The notes under the pieces are model-generated. The model worked only from the letters and a program-made list of their open reading frames with translations, was not told where the DNA came from and searched no databases. This document shows positions 8,639-17,445 of a stretch of 64,000 nt of DNA, one piece after another; position 1 is the first letter of the stretch, and each line of letters opens with the position of its first letter. The stretch is from positions 1 to 64,000 of the forward strand of contig JAVDPD010000008.1 in NCBI GenBank assembly GCA_031296935.1, given 5' to 3'. Origin of the DNA: Cerasicoccus maritimus (lineage in GTDB: Bacteria; Verrucomicrobiota; Verrucomicrobiia; Opitutales; Cerasicoccaceae). A program made the translations under genes and the position numbers.

Positions 8639-8996
8639 AAAAACGAGAGCTTACAGCCCGCAGCTGCTCAAGCCGCCTTGCTGGACACGAAAAATCACTG
8701 CGGCCTGATTCGGCCAAGTTAGATGAAAAGTGCTGCTATGAAGTTTTTTGAGTCAAGCATGCTTGTTGTTGTTGTTCGGTTCTGAAGTCCTCCCTCGTTT
8801 GCTCGCTTGTTTTCAAGCGGCTTATACTGCTATGCGCGCGCGACTGGTCGGCGCTTAATGACGTATTCAATGTCGTTTGAGGGTGGCAGGCGGTCTCATC
8901 TCTAGAACGGGCTTGGCCCATACATTTTTCCAGACGCGCTCCTTCACCGAAAGGTTTGTTTGGTTGGCTTTTCTACTTTGTTTATCTTGAGCGAAG
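8639..8996. other. Non-coding stretch between LacI gene and IS110 remnant
   Basis: About 360 bp with no supported gene. It lies 3' of the transposase remnant (which is on the - strand), so part may be the downstream end of that insertion sequence. In IS1111-type members of the IS110 family this side can carry the non-coding bridge RNA, but I cannot define a boundary or fold here. Confidence 0.4.
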
Positions 8997-9548
8997 TTAT
9001 CCTATTGACGGTTTGATGAGCAGGCCGATTTGCTCGGGGGTGGTTTGGTCGGTAAAGAGTCGCCACAGGTCCACGGCCAGTCTTCGGGCGACGGCGACGA
9101 TGGCTTTTTTCCTGGCTGCCGGGGAGGTTTTCTTTTCCAGCAAGGCGGCGCGGAACTTTTGGATCGGCGGGTAGTCGGGCTGATAGCGCACCAGGCGCCA
9201 GGCGCACTCGACCAGCTTGGCGCGCACGCGGGGATTGCCGTGTTTGGTGATGTGGCCTTGCCGTCGCTTTTTGCCCGAGGAGTGTTCGCTGGGGCACAGC
9301 CCGGTGTAGCTGCTGACTTGGCGGCGGTTGTTGAAACGACTCCAGCCAAACGGACCGGCCTCGTAACAGGCATACACCTGCTCGGCCTCAGACTGCTGCT
9401 TGCTCACGAAGCGAAGAAAAGACTCACGAGTGCGAAACTTTTGCGAAGTCTGAGGCGTGCTGCCATCAACTTGACGAACCACCACGTAGCTGTCAGCGTG
9501 AACATCGATGCCGAGCTTAACGGCCAGGTATTGTTTTTGATCTATCAT
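8997..9548 (-). pseudogene. IS110-family transposase with internal deletion
   Basis: A 183-codon open frame carrying both ends of an IS110-family transposase but not the middle. Residues 1-66 hold the start of the RuvC-like DEDD domain (VKLGIDVHADSYVVVRQ with the first catalytic Asp, and CYEAGPFG). Residue about 70 onward jumps straight to the C-terminal Tnp domain: VSSYTGLCPSEHSSGKKRR, including the conserved serine, then ITKHGNPRVRAKLVE. Full-length members are about 330-400 residues, so roughly half the protein, including most DEDD residues, is lost without breaking the frame. It is therefore expected to be inactive. Its 5' end abuts a copy of the palindromic repeat whose distal arm is missing at the junction. 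Confidence 0.85.
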
Positions 9549-9599
9549 CAGTTGCCGGAGTGAGCAAGTGCTGGACCCGGCAACTTCATGTTATCTCTA
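9546..9599. repeat. Palindromic repeat copy 2, one arm interrupted
   Basis: The arm cccggcaacttcatgttatctct is intact at about 9576-9598. The other arm keeps only agttgccgg near 9547, and the expected agagataacatga beyond it is replaced by the start of the IS110-family transposase gene. This places an insertion-sequence junction inside the palindrome. Confidence 0.7.
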
Positions 9600-9741
9600 G
9601 GCCGAATCAGGTGGGGATGAGATTGGAAGCAGCGCAAGGCGGCATTGATTGAGCGGGCTATCATCGTCGAGATGAAGCAATTATATCTTGACCCCAAAGA
9701 CGCTCTCCGGCGAAGGCCAATTGAGTTTTTAGACACCCTCT
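9600..9741. mobile_element. Left-truncated copy of the MITE-like element
   Basis: The right half matches the element at 3262-3424: cgtcgagatgaag, then acgctctccggcgaaggcc, ending ttgagtttttagacaccctct at 9741. The left terminal repeat (agagggcgtct) is not found; the sequence after the palindrome begins ggccgaatcagg instead. Confidence 0.55.
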
Positions 9742-9845
9742 TAGTCATTAAATCCAAGGTTAGATACACTAAAATACTGACATTATTAGGGTGTATTCCA
9801 AGGTTTTCTTGACATAATCACCTGTCTTCCGTTAGGGATATAGTA

Positions 9846-10772
9846 GTGTCTGTTTCCGCTTCACCCATTGTCTATCCACGTCCGCTTGCAATTGCAAAGC
9901 TGATGCTGGCTGTGGCGTGGGCAAATGGCCAACTTGTGCACGAGGATGTCCTGAAGATTCGTAAATACCTGGACGGCACCCTGCGGATGAATGATCAGGA
10001 CCTGCAAGCTTTCAATCTCTACCAGGAATATGCGATTGAGCCCATGGAACGGCGCCGCCTGGCGCGTCGCTTTGCCCATACCTACAATACAGTAGCTGAT
10101 CGCAAGGAAGTCTGCCTGATGATTGACTCACTGGCCCCGAAGAAAGGACAGAACTTAACCAAAACCATGGCGATCCAGGAGATCAAGGAAGCCTTGGTCG
10201 AAGACCAGATCAACTTGATTAAAAAGGTGAAGTTTAAGCTCACCCGAACGCCGTTTCCGGCGAAAATCAGTGATTTGGGCCGCGAAGTTTACTTGGAAGA
10301 ATACACGCGCAATCCGCTGCTCTTCCGCCTGAAAGTGCGCTTTGGAGACAGCTTTACTGCGCTCAAGGTTTCCCACCGCAAAGCGGAGAAACTCTCGCTG
10401 GAGATGTCGCTGATCAGCTTGGTCATCTACGCAGACCAAATTCTCTTGCCGGAAGAGTTAGTGCTAATCACTGATTATTTAAAGAACACCTGCGGTCTTT
10501 CTGATGAGCAGGCGGAGACATTCATTACGATGGCGCTGTGCCGCGAATGTTCACCTCAGCAGATCTCGCAGTTTTGCCAGCGCTACACTGAGTTGTCTTC
10601 GTTTGATGAGCGGCAGCAGCTTTACCTGATGCTGGGCAAGCTGGCGCAGGTCGACCATCATGTCACCAAGGGCGAAGAACACATTCTGGAAAACATTGCC
10701 AAGGGCCTTGACATTGCGTCTGGCGTGCGACGTAGCGTACTAGGCGCTGCCCCGGAAACAGCCGAAGCGTAG
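9846..10772 (+). CDS. TerB-like tandem helical protein
   Basis: A 308-residue predicted cytoplasmic, all-helical protein with two TerB-like segments. The first (about 14-100) has the pattern AKLMLAVAWANGQLVHEDVLKIRKYL, the second (about 180-300) has SLISLVIYADQILLPEELVLI and LMLGKLAQVDHHVTKGEEHIL. TerB-like domains carry acidic residues between helices (here ANGQLVHED, ADQILLPEE, VDHHVTKGE) and are associated with metal or membrane-stress roles, but no specific function can be assigned. The start codon is a GTG at 9846. A TTGACA box lies at 9809-9814, without a good -10 partner. A hairpin between it and the convergent accD gene probably ends both transcripts. Confidence 0.7.
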   Translation: MSVSASPIVYPRPLAIAKLMLAVAWANGQLVHEDVLKIRKYLDGTLRMNDQDLQAFNLYQEYAIEPMERRRLARRFAHTYNTVADRKEVCLMIDSLAPKKGQNLTKTMAIQEIKEALVEDQINLIKKVKFKLTRTPFPAKISDLGREVYLEEYTRNPLLFRLKVRFGDSFTALKVSHRKAEKLSLEMSLISLVIYADQILLPEELVLITDYLKNTCGLSDEQAETFITMALCRECSPQQISQFCQRYTELSSFDERQQLYLMLGKLAQVDHHVTKGEEHILENIAKGLDIASGVRRSVLGAAPETAEA

Positions 10773-10788
10773 GCTTGGCTTCAACAAA

Positions 10789-10817
10789 CAGGCCCAATCC
10801 ATATTGGATCGGGCCTG
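10789..10817. terminator. Hairpin between convergent genes
   Basis: caggcccaatcc / ttggatcgggcctg forms an about 13-bp stem with a tiny ata loop, between the + strand TerB-like gene and the - strand accD. On the - strand it is followed by tttgttg, so it could serve as a bidirectional terminator, though no long T-run exists. Confidence 0.55.
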
Positions 10818-10842
10818 CTGCTATAAAAGTGTCGGTAGCTGC

Positions 10843-11697
10843 TTAGCCTGCCTTTTTACCGGCCATGAAAGCCTTGAGCAAGGTGGCGAGGCGGGTCTTC
10901 ATCTCCAGACGCGGGACGATTTGGTCGATCAGGCCATGTTCGAGGAGGAACTCTGATGTCTGGAAGCCAGCGGGGAGATCCTGTTGGGTGGTTTCCTTGA
11001 TCACGCGCGGTCCAGCAAAGCCGATTAGCGCTTTGGGCTCAGCAATGATCACATCTCCCAATGAGGCAAAGCTCGCCATGACGCCGGCCATGGTTGGGTT
11101 GGTCAGCACGGCAACGTAGGGCAGGCCGGCTTCGCTGTGGCGGGCAAGCGCGGCGGAAGTCTTGGCCATCTGCATGAGGCTCAGGATGCCCTCCTGCATG
11201 CGGGCACCGCCGGAGGCGCACACGATGATCACGGGCATATTGCCTGCAGTGGCGCGCTCGATGGCGCGAGCGATTTTTTCGCCGACCACGGAGCCCATGC
11301 TGCCGCCGTTGAAAGAAAAGTCCATCACTGCCACGGAGACCGGCATGCCTTCGAGCTCACCCGTGCCGCTGAGCAGGGCGTCATTTTCTCCAGTCTTGGC
11401 CATAGCGGCCTCGATGCGCTTCGGGTAAGGCTTGTTGTCGACGAATTCCAGCGGGTCAACGCTGGCAAGGCTCTCATCGTGCTCGACGAATGTGCCGTCG
11501 TCGATGAGCAGCTCCATGCGGCGGCGCGCCTTGAGTTGGAAGTGGTAGCCGCTTTTGGGCACTACCATCCAGTTTTCCTCGAGTTCCTTGTTGTAGACGA
11601 TTTCACCGCTCTCAGGACACTTGGTCCAGAGGCCGGCGGGAATGTCTTTCTTTTTTACGCGAACGGTGGAGTACTGCGGTCTGCGGAATATAGCCAT
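10843..11697 (-). CDS. accD: Acetyl-CoA carboxylase carboxyltransferase subunit beta
   Basis: The beta subunit of the carboxyltransferase that moves the carboxyl group from biotin to acetyl-CoA, the first committed step of fatty-acid synthesis; it partners with AccA. The 284-residue length is normal and the crotonase-like core is well conserved: [16 protein letters not shown] at about 127-142, [18 protein letters not shown] at about 160-177, and FAGPRVI near 227. The N-terminal segment normally holds a four-cysteine zinc ribbon. Here it reads WTKCPESGE at about 23-31 and VVPKSGYHF at about 45-53, so three of the four cysteines are replaced. The enzyme is still likely functional. The comF gene begins the operon just upstream. 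Confidence 0.95.
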   Translation of the reverse strand: MAIFRRPQYSTVRVKKKDIPAGLWTKCPESGEIVYNKELEENWMVVPKSGYHFQLKARRRMELLIDDGTFVEHDESLASVDPLEFVDNKPYPKRIEAAMAKTGENDALLSGTGELEGMPVSVAVMDFSFNGGSMGSVVGEKIARAIERATAGNMPVIIVCASGGARMQEGILSLMQMAKTSAALARHSEAGLPYVAVLTNPTMAGVMASFASLGDVIIAEPKALIGFAGPRVIKETTQQDLPAGFQTSEFLLEHGLIDQIVPRLEMKTRLATLLKAFMAGKKAG

Positions 11698-11759
11698 GCT
11701 TAGTCAGATTGCTCAGAAAGTGTATAAACGGGCATAATAGGCAGGTTAAAGTGCATTCG

Positions 11760-12500
11760 TCAACCATGCCCTAGCGTTGCCACATCAATCTGTTGGACCC
11801 CGGCTTTAAGCAAAATCTTGGCCGCGGAGTTGAGGGTGGCACCCGTGGTGAAGACGTCGTCCACCAGCACCAATCGCTGATCTGGAGAGAGATTGACGCC
11901 TTTTTTGACTGCAAATGCGTCGCGCATATTGGCCTGCCGCTGGCTACGGTCGAGGCGGGTTTGGGTCTCAGTAAATTTTACGCGCTCCAAAATATCTTGC
12001 ACCGGGCAGCCGGAAATCTCCCCCAACTGCAGTGCGATGAGCAGGCTCTGGTTGTAGCCACGCTCGCGCTCTCTCACCGGATGCAGCGGGATGGGGACGA
12101 GGATGCTGCCCGCGAGAAATTCCAGGTAGCGCGGTGCCCGACGCAAAATGGGGGACAGGTCAGGCACGAGGCGTTGTCCATTGCGGTATTTGAGCTCATG
12201 AATGAACTCGCGACCGGTGTCGCGGAGGAAAAACAACGAACGTCCATTGGCGTAGGCGGGGTTGAGCTCGCGGCAGTGAGGGCAGTCGCGCAGGGCAATG
12301 AGCTCGCCAAAGAATGGTGCGCCACAGGTCCCACAATGCGGCTCGTGGATGAAATAGATGCGCTCCAGCGCTGGAATCGACAGGTAGCGGCAGGGGGAGT
12401 TGTTTTCCACCGGTTCGCCGGTGACGAGGCATTCACGCGGGTAGATCAAGTCGAGCGCGTTGCGGCCCCAAGTCTGAAACTGTCGGTAGAGCCGCGTCAT
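11760..12500 (-). CDS. comF: ComF-family phosphoribosyltransferase-like protein
   Basis: A 246-residue member of the ComF family, whose proteins are linked to DNA uptake and processing during transformation. The N-terminal half has a cysteine-rich zinc-finger-like part (CGTCGAPFF at about 56-64 and CPHCREL at about 73-79). The C-terminal half is a type I phosphoribosyltransferase fold with the PRPP loop LVLVDDVFTTGATLN at about 208-222, and the family signature VPIPLHPVRERERGYNQS at about 137-154. It starts 4 bp after the stop of the upstream secreted-protein gene and lies 62 bp ahead of accD, so the three may be one transcript. A ComEC-like gene also exists at 51938-53635. Confidence 0.92.
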   Translation of the reverse strand: MTRLYRQFQTWGRNALDLIYPRECLVTGEPVENNSPCRYLSIPALERIYFIHEPHCGTCGAPFFGELIALRDCPHCRELNPAYANGRSLFFLRDTGREFIHELKYRNGQRLVPDLSPILRRAPRYLEFLAGSILVPIPLHPVRERERGYNQSLLIALQLGEISGCPVQDILERVKFTETQTRLDRSQRQANMRDAFAVKKGVNLSPDQRLVLVDDVFTTGATLNSAAKILLKAGVQQIDVATLGHG

Positions 12501-12503
12501 GGT

Positions 12504-14096
12504 TCATTCAAATTCCACGAGCATGCGACCTTCGTTGTCGGTGGAAACTTCGTAGCTGACCGAATGAATCTTATCGCTTTCGAACCAACTGGTTTCCACC
12601 CGCTGGCCCAAGGCGTTGAAGCTGTAGTCCTCGCCGTTGTCCATGTCGCGAGACCAGCCGGTAAGTTGACCGTTTTTGTATTTATAGGTGTCGGTCCACG
12701 GTTTGAAGTAGGCCAGCTTGTGGTCGGCCCCGGCGCCTGCCTTAAACGGATCGTTGTAGATGACGGACTCGATCTGGCCGTCGGCGTTGTAGGCGCGCGT
12801 TTCGTTGGGCGGATACCAGATCGAGATAAATGCCGGTGCCGAGAAATAGGTGCCGTTGTCCACAAAGACGCCGATATCGACGCGGTGGCTCGCCATTTCC
12901 GGCTTGTCGGGCACCATAACATCGCGTTGATAGCCGACGGTGATCTCTGCCTCGGAGCCGTCCGCGCTGGGCGTGATCGTGATTCTAGACGGATCACCAC
13001 GCAGCACGACCCAGTGGTAAGTCAGCGGGCGCTGATGGATGTCCATGCTTTCCTTGGCCGATACGCGAAACGTGCGCTGCTGGTCGAGGCTGCGGGCAAT
13101 GCGGCCAATCGCGCAGGGCGTATCGAGCAGAATCTCGCTCGCGCCGTTGTCAAAATAATCCACACCGCTGACGCTGGCTTTTTCCTCGATCATTTCGATC
13201 ATCGCCAGCGGGGGCAGGCAGTTGGCCTTCAGACTATGGGCCATTTCTGTCATGGCGTGCGGATCGATTTGGCTTTGATCAAACACCGTTGGATGGGCGG
13301 CACCGGTCAGGTAATGCTCTGCGTCGCCGATGCCTTTGAGGTTCCAGCGTAGCAGCATTTGCACGGTCGGCGCCAGCATGCCGTATTGGTGGAGGCGCTC
13401 TTTGACGGCAGGATGAAAGCTGGCCAAGGTGTAGGCGGCGGCGATCATGAAGGGCTTGTCACTGCCGGAGGAGCCTTGGCTGATGGTCAGGTAGGGGGTG
13501 TTGACAGCAAAGCAGTCGACCTTGTCGTAATCGTGATGCTCGGGGTAGAAAATCAGGTCGCTCAGGCGGTAAAAGGAATACAGCTGCGGTGCGAGTTCGG
13601 GGTTGTGCAACATGCCGCGCGCCATGCTGCGTGTGTAGGGCTTTTCTTGTACAGCCAGGGATGCGTTGATGATTGACGGGCGATCATTGGCCATATTTAG
13701 CTTCGCGCCGTAATCAGCGCCCAGATCGCGCAATTGCGGGCTGTAGCGGATTCGTGCGAACTGGCCAAAGCGCTTAAGTTTGAGACCTGAGTGGTTGTGG
13801 TCTCGGTTCTCATACACATCGCCAACGTTCCCTGCCGCAGAGCCTTCGTCGAACCACGCTTGAATTTGTTTCGCGAGCGGGTCCTCACTGGAATCAACCG
13901 GGTTTGCACGCAGCCCCGAATAATCGACCTCCGGCTGCGAAATGAAGATAGGGCGGCCGTCATTGAGGTTCGCCTGGGTGACTTTGCTTTCCTCAATGAC
14001 GATGTTCCGCTGCAACGGCGAAAGCTTGGTTTGCGCTGGCAGCGAAAGCGCCGCGCTGAGTAAGCCGACGCCCAATATTCCCCCACGTTTCAACAT
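12504..14096 (-). CDS. Secreted protein of unknown function
   Basis: I do not recognise this 530-residue protein. It has a signal peptide (about 1-21, core ILGVGLLSAALSL, cleavage near LPA-Q) and no later membrane segment, so it is exported. The middle contains several aromatic- and His-rich stretches (FYPEHHDYDKVDCF at about 174) without a catalytic motif I know. The C-terminal 100 residues have pairs such as YNADGQIESVIYN, YKNGQLTGWSRDM and FNALGQRVET that resemble the Y-x-N-G-Q-L strands of YD/RHS- or MORN-like repeats. It is followed at once by comF and preceded 49 bp upstream by metY on the same strand. Confidence 0.75.
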   Translation of the reverse strand: MLKRGGILGVGLLSAALSLPAQTKLSPLQRNIVIEESKVTQANLNDGRPIFISQPEVDYSGLRANPVDSSEDPLAKQIQAWFDEGSAAGNVGDVYENRDHNHSGLKLKRFGQFARIRYSPQLRDLGADYGAKLNMANDRPSIINASLAVQEKPYTRSMARGMLHNPELAPQLYSFYRLSDLIFYPEHHDYDKVDCFAVNTPYLTISQGSSGSDKPFMIAAAYTLASFHPAVKERLHQYGMLAPTVQMLLRWNLKGIGDAEHYLTGAAHPTVFDQSQIDPHAMTEMAHSLKANCLPPLAMIEMIEEKASVSGVDYFDNGASEILLDTPCAIGRIARSLDQQRTFRVSAKESMDIHQRPLTYHWVVLRGDPSRITITPSADGSEAEITVGYQRDVMVPDKPEMASHRVDIGVFVDNGTYFSAPAFISIWYPPNETRAYNADGQIESVIYNDPFKAGAGADHKLAYFKPWTDTYKYKNGQLTGWSRDMDNGEDYSFNALGQRVETSWFESDKIHSVSYEVSTDNEGRMLVEFE

Positions 14097-14145
14097 ACGA
14101 TGTGCGTAGGATTACCGCTGCTGTGCAAACCGCAATGCCAAAGCA

Positions 14146-15450
14146 CTAGGCCTTGGCGAGCGCTTGGTCGAGGTCCGCGATGATGTCGTCCGGATCTTCG
14201 ATGCCAATCGACAAACGCACGAAGTCCTCGGTAACGCCGGTGGTGACTTGCTCTTCCGCCGTGAGCTGGCTGTGCGTGGTGCTGGCCGGGTGGATGGCCA
14301 GGCTCTTCGCGTCGCCGATGTTCGCGAGGTGGCTGAAGAGGCCGAGCGCTTCGATAAACTTGCGGCCAGCCTCCATGCCGCCTTTGACGCCAAAGCCGAG
14401 CAGCGCGCCAGCGCCGCCGTCGAGGTATTGTTTGGCCAAATCGTGGCTGGGGTGGTCGGGTAAGCCCGGGTAGTTGACCCATCTGACCTTGTCGTGGTCG
14501 CGGAGGAACTCGGCGACCTTCATGGCGTTGGTCGAGTGCTGCTTCATGCGCAGGTGGAGGGTCTCCACGCCGAGCAGGGTCAGCCAGCTATTGTGCGGGG
14601 AGGCGCAGGCACCCATGTCGCGCAGGAGCTGTAGGCGCATCTTCATGGCGTAGGCGATGTTCGCGCCGCCAGCCGGCTCGAAAGCCTTGAAGACATCCCA
14701 GTAAACAAGGCCGTGATAGCTCGGGTCGGTTTCGGTGAAACCGTTGTGGCGGCCTTGGCCCCAGTCAAAGTTACCACCATCCACGACCATGCCGCCGATC
14801 GCCACGCCGTGGCCACCGAGGAATTTCGTGGTCGAGTGGACGACGATGTTCGCGCCATGCTCTAGCGGACGGCAGAGCGCTGGCGAGAGCGCGGTGTTGT
14901 CAATGATGAGCGGAATACCGTTTTCCGCGGCGATCTTGCCGACTTCCTCAAACGGGAAAATATTCAGCTTCGGGTTGCCGATGGATTCGCCAAAGAAGGC
15001 CTTGGTGTTGTCCTTAATGGCGGCGCGAAAAGATTCCGGGGCTTCGGCATCGACGAAAGTCACCTCAATGCCGAGCTTGGGCAGGGTGTGGTGGAAAAGG
15101 TTGTAAGTGCCGCCGTAGAGTTGGGAAACGGACACAATGTGGTCGCCCGCACTGGCGAGATTGAGAATGCAGTTCGTAATGGCTGCCGAGCCGCTGGCGT
15201 GGGCGAGGCCGGCTGTGCCGCCTTCGAGCGCCGCAATGCGCTTTTCGAGCACATCGGTGGTTGGGTTCATAAGGCGGGTGTAGATGTTGCCCAGTTCTTT
15301 GAGGCCAAAGAGATTGGCGGCGTGCTCGGTGTCGCGGAAGACGTAGCTCGTGGTTTGGTAAACTGGAACCGCGCGCGAAGAGGTGTCGGAATCAGGCGTG
15401 TGGCCTGCGTGGAGGGAGAGGGTGCCAATGCCGGGCTTGGAGGAGCTCAT
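14146..15450 (-). CDS. metY: O-acetylhomoserine sulfhydrylase (PLP enzyme)
   Basis: Makes homocysteine (or methionine with methanethiol) from O-acetylhomoserine and sulfide; a cytoplasmic pyridoxal-phosphate enzyme of the Cys/Met metabolism family. The 434-residue product shows the family landmarks in order: [11 protein letters not shown] at about 28-38, [15 protein letters not shown] at about 56-70, the phosphate-binding SGSAAI region at about 86, the Asp of IIDNTAL at about 180, and the cofactor lysine in [11 protein letters not shown] at about 205-215. Length and the long [14 protein letters not shown] insertion fit MetY rather than MetB/MetC. The ATG at 15450 is preferred over an in-frame one at 15510, whose extra 20 residues do not resemble the family. 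Confidence 0.93.
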   Translation of the reverse strand: MSSSKPGIGTLSLHAGHTPDSDTSSRAVPVYQTTSYVFRDTEHAANLFGLKELGNIYTRLMNPTTDVLEKRIAALEGGTAGLAHASGSAAITNCILNLASAGDHIVSVSQLYGGTYNLFHHTLPKLGIEVTFVDAEAPESFRAAIKDNTKAFFGESIGNPKLNIFPFEEVGKIAAENGIPLIIDNTALSPALCRPLEHGANIVVHSTTKFLGGHGVAIGGMVVDGGNFDWGQGRHNGFTETDPSYHGLVYWDVFKAFEPAGGANIAYAMKMRLQLLRDMGACASPHNSWLTLLGVETLHLRMKQHSTNAMKVAEFLRDHDKVRWVNYPGLPDHPSHDLAKQYLDGGAGALLGFGVKGGMEAGRKFIEALGLFSHLANIGDAKSLAIHPASTTHSQLTAEEQVTTGVTEDFVRLSIGIEDPDDIIADLDQALAKA

Positions 15451-15660
15451 GATGGGAGTTTGGTTGAAGAGGTTGTCGAGCGGCAGTCTTGGTGTCGGCT
15501 TGGTGCGCATGCGCCATGACTGTATAGAGCACGAAGACTCTTTCCACCCTGTAAATTTGCTTCAACCAAAAACAGCTGGCCAAGCTGAATTTCCGATGCG
15601 TAGCCTGAACGGTCAAAATGAAAGGTCGCAGCGTTGGCTTTTCACTCACGCACTTGCAGA

Positions 15661-15712
15661 TCACATGAAGTTGCCGTGTTGAGCAAGTGATGGACCCGGC
15701 AACTTCATGTGA
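15661..15712. repeat. Palindromic repeat copy 3
   Basis: tcacatgaagttgcc and ggcaacttcatgtga are perfect 15-base arms around gtgttgagcaagtgatggaccc. It lies between the divergent metY and sialate O-acetylesterase genes, so it is not simply a terminator. Compared with other copies the outer arms changed together (taacatg to tcacatg, matched by catgtta to catgtga), preserving the stem. Confidence 0.85.
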
Positions 15713-15833
15713 TTTCTAGCGTGTGGTAATCCTCTGGCACTTGGAAAGACGGTGTTAAAAGAGGGTCTTCTTTCGCCCGTTTCGCTGCGCTTTATCATTG
15801 CGCTTGGCTAGGCTGACGTTTCGCTAAAGCCCG

Positions 15834-17393
15834 ATGAAGAAACGCTATATCCCGCTCGTGGCGCTGGGCGCCTTGTCTTTCCTTAATGCCGAGGTATCCC
15901 TGCCAAATATTTTCAGTGACTACATGGTCCTTCAACGCGACCAGACTGACCCGATCTGGGGGAAGGCTGATCCTGGCGAGAAAGTGCAGGTCACTTTCGG
16001 AGGGCAAATACTCAACACGAAGGCCGACAAAAATGGGCAGTGGCGTGTCGAGCTAGAGCCGATGCCAGCTGGCGGCCCCATTGATCTTTTCGTGAAAGGC
16101 GAGGACAACGAGATACGGATTAATAACGTGCTGATTGGTGAAGTCTGGCTATGTTCTGGGCAGTCGAATATGGGTTGGACCGTGAATAAAGCTGACGATG
16201 CCGACATCGAGAAGCTCATGGCGAACAATCCGCAAATTCGTCTGCTGAACGTGCCGCGCAAGGGCACTCAAGACCCGCAGGATGATCAAGCGGGCAAGTG
16301 GACACTTTGTACGCCGGAAACTGTGGGCGACTTCTCCGCAGTCGGTTACTACTTTGGCCGACGTTTGCAGGAGACGCTCGATGTGCCGGTGGGATTGATT
16401 AACAACGCATGGGGTGGTTCATCGGCCGAGGCTTGGGTTCCGCGTGATTTACTAGATCAGGACGAGCAGTATCAGGCGCACGTGGATCATTGGGAGGAGA
16501 AGTCTGCAGAGATGACGGATGAGAAGTTCGTCGAACAGAAGGAGCAGTATCAGGTGGAACGCGCGGAGTGGGAGGCCAATGGCAAGAAAGGCCGCGGCCC
16601 ACGTTGGCCCACTGATCCACGCTACAACCAGCACCGAGCCTCGAATATTTACAACGGCATGGTGTTGCCGATCGTTGGCTATGGCGTGCGTGGCATGATC
16701 TGGTATCAAGGTGAGTCCAATTCCGGGCGTTATGCTTCTTACGAAGACTTGATCAATCTGATGGTCACGAATTTCCGCGAACAGTGGGGCCAGGGTGACT
16801 TCCCGTTTTATTTTGTGCAATTGGCGGACTTTCACGCTGAGTCTGAGGAGCCCACCAACAATAACTGGGCCTTCCTGCGCGAGGCTCAAACCAAGACTAT
16901 GGACTCCCTGGAGAACTCCGGCCAAGCAGTGATCATCGACGTAGGCGAAGGCCGCGACATTCATCCGCGCAACAAGAAGACCGTTGCCGATCGCTTGGCT
17001 CGCTGGGCGTTGGCCAATGACTACGGCTACGATATCCAATACCGCAGCCCACAATATGCCTCGATGGAAGTCATCGACATTCCGGCAGAGGGAGATGCCC
17101 CGGCTGGCAAGGCCGTCGAATTGACCTTCGATTACGTGACCGACCGCGGACTCTACAGCTTCGACACGAAAGACAAGATCGAGGGCTTTGCCATCGCCGG
17201 TGAAGATAAGCAGTTTGTCTGGGCTGACGCCAAGATCATCGGCAAGGACAAGGTCCACGTCTGGAGTGCTGATGTGCCCGAGCCCGTGGCCGTGCGCTAT
17301 GGCTGGGCAATCAATCCGGTCGTCAACTTGCAGGATCGTAGCAACGGTTTGCCGGTAACGCCCTTCCGCACCGACGATTGGCCGAATGAGTAG
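15834..17393 (+). CDS. Sialate O-acetylesterase family protein
   Basis: A 519-residue secreted SGNH-type esterase (SASA family), removing O-acetyl groups from sialic acids or other acetylated sugars. A signal peptide is present (1-19, KKRYIPLVALGALSFLNA). The SGNH serine is in WLCSGQSNMGW at about 104-114. The second block is GLINNAWGGSSAEAWVP, the third WYQGESNSG, and the catalytic Asp-x-x-His is in GRDIHPRNK. An unusual Glu/Lys-rich helical insertion (about 215-255) precedes RWPTDPRYNQHRAS, a feature common in polysaccharide-degrading relatives. A clear terminator follows the stop. It is flanked on both sides by copies of the palindromic repeat. Confidence 0.93.
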   Translation: MKKRYIPLVALGALSFLNAEVSLPNIFSDYMVLQRDQTDPIWGKADPGEKVQVTFGGQILNTKADKNGQWRVELEPMPAGGPIDLFVKGEDNEIRINNVLIGEVWLCSGQSNMGWTVNKADDADIEKLMANNPQIRLLNVPRKGTQDPQDDQAGKWTLCTPETVGDFSAVGYYFGRRLQETLDVPVGLINNAWGGSSAEAWVPRDLLDQDEQYQAHVDHWEEKSAEMTDEKFVEQKEQYQVERAEWEANGKKGRGPRWPTDPRYNQHRASNIYNGMVLPIVGYGVRGMIWYQGESNSGRYASYEDLINLMVTNFREQWGQGDFPFYFVQLADFHAESEEPTNNNWAFLREAQTKTMDSLENSGQAVIIDVGEGRDIHPRNKKTVADRLARWALANDYGYDIQYRSPQYASMEVIDIPAEGDAPAGKAVELTFDYVTDRGLYSFDTKDKIEGFAIAGEDKQFVWADAKIIGKDKVHVWSADVPEPVAVRYGWAINPVVNLQDRSNGLPVTPFRTDDWPNE

Positions 17394-17416
17394 TCACATT
17401 TATTTCAACCAAATAG

Positions 17417-17445
17417 AGAGCGTCCTTTGAGGGCGCTCTTTTTTT
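17417..17445 (+). terminator. Rho-independent terminator of the esterase gene
   Basis: agagcgtcc / gggcgctct forms a 9-bp stem (one G:U) with a short loop, followed by seven T residues at 17439-17445. It begins 24 bp after the stop codon at 17393. Confidence 0.85.

Noticed and set aside
9809..9837. TTGACA box before the TerB-like gene
   Set aside because: The -35-like box is good but no acceptable -10 lies 16-18 bases downstream, so it is mentioned only with the gene.
11793..13352. Long + strand frame of 519 codons opposite comF and the secreted-protein gene
   Set aside because: Antisense shadow of two well-supported - strand genes in high-GC DNA; composition (His/Arg/Val/Ala) is that of a reverse-frame translation and no domain is visible.
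16452..17258. 268-codon - strand frame inside the sialate O-acetylesterase
   Set aside because: Antisense shadow, no domain and no ribosome-binding site.
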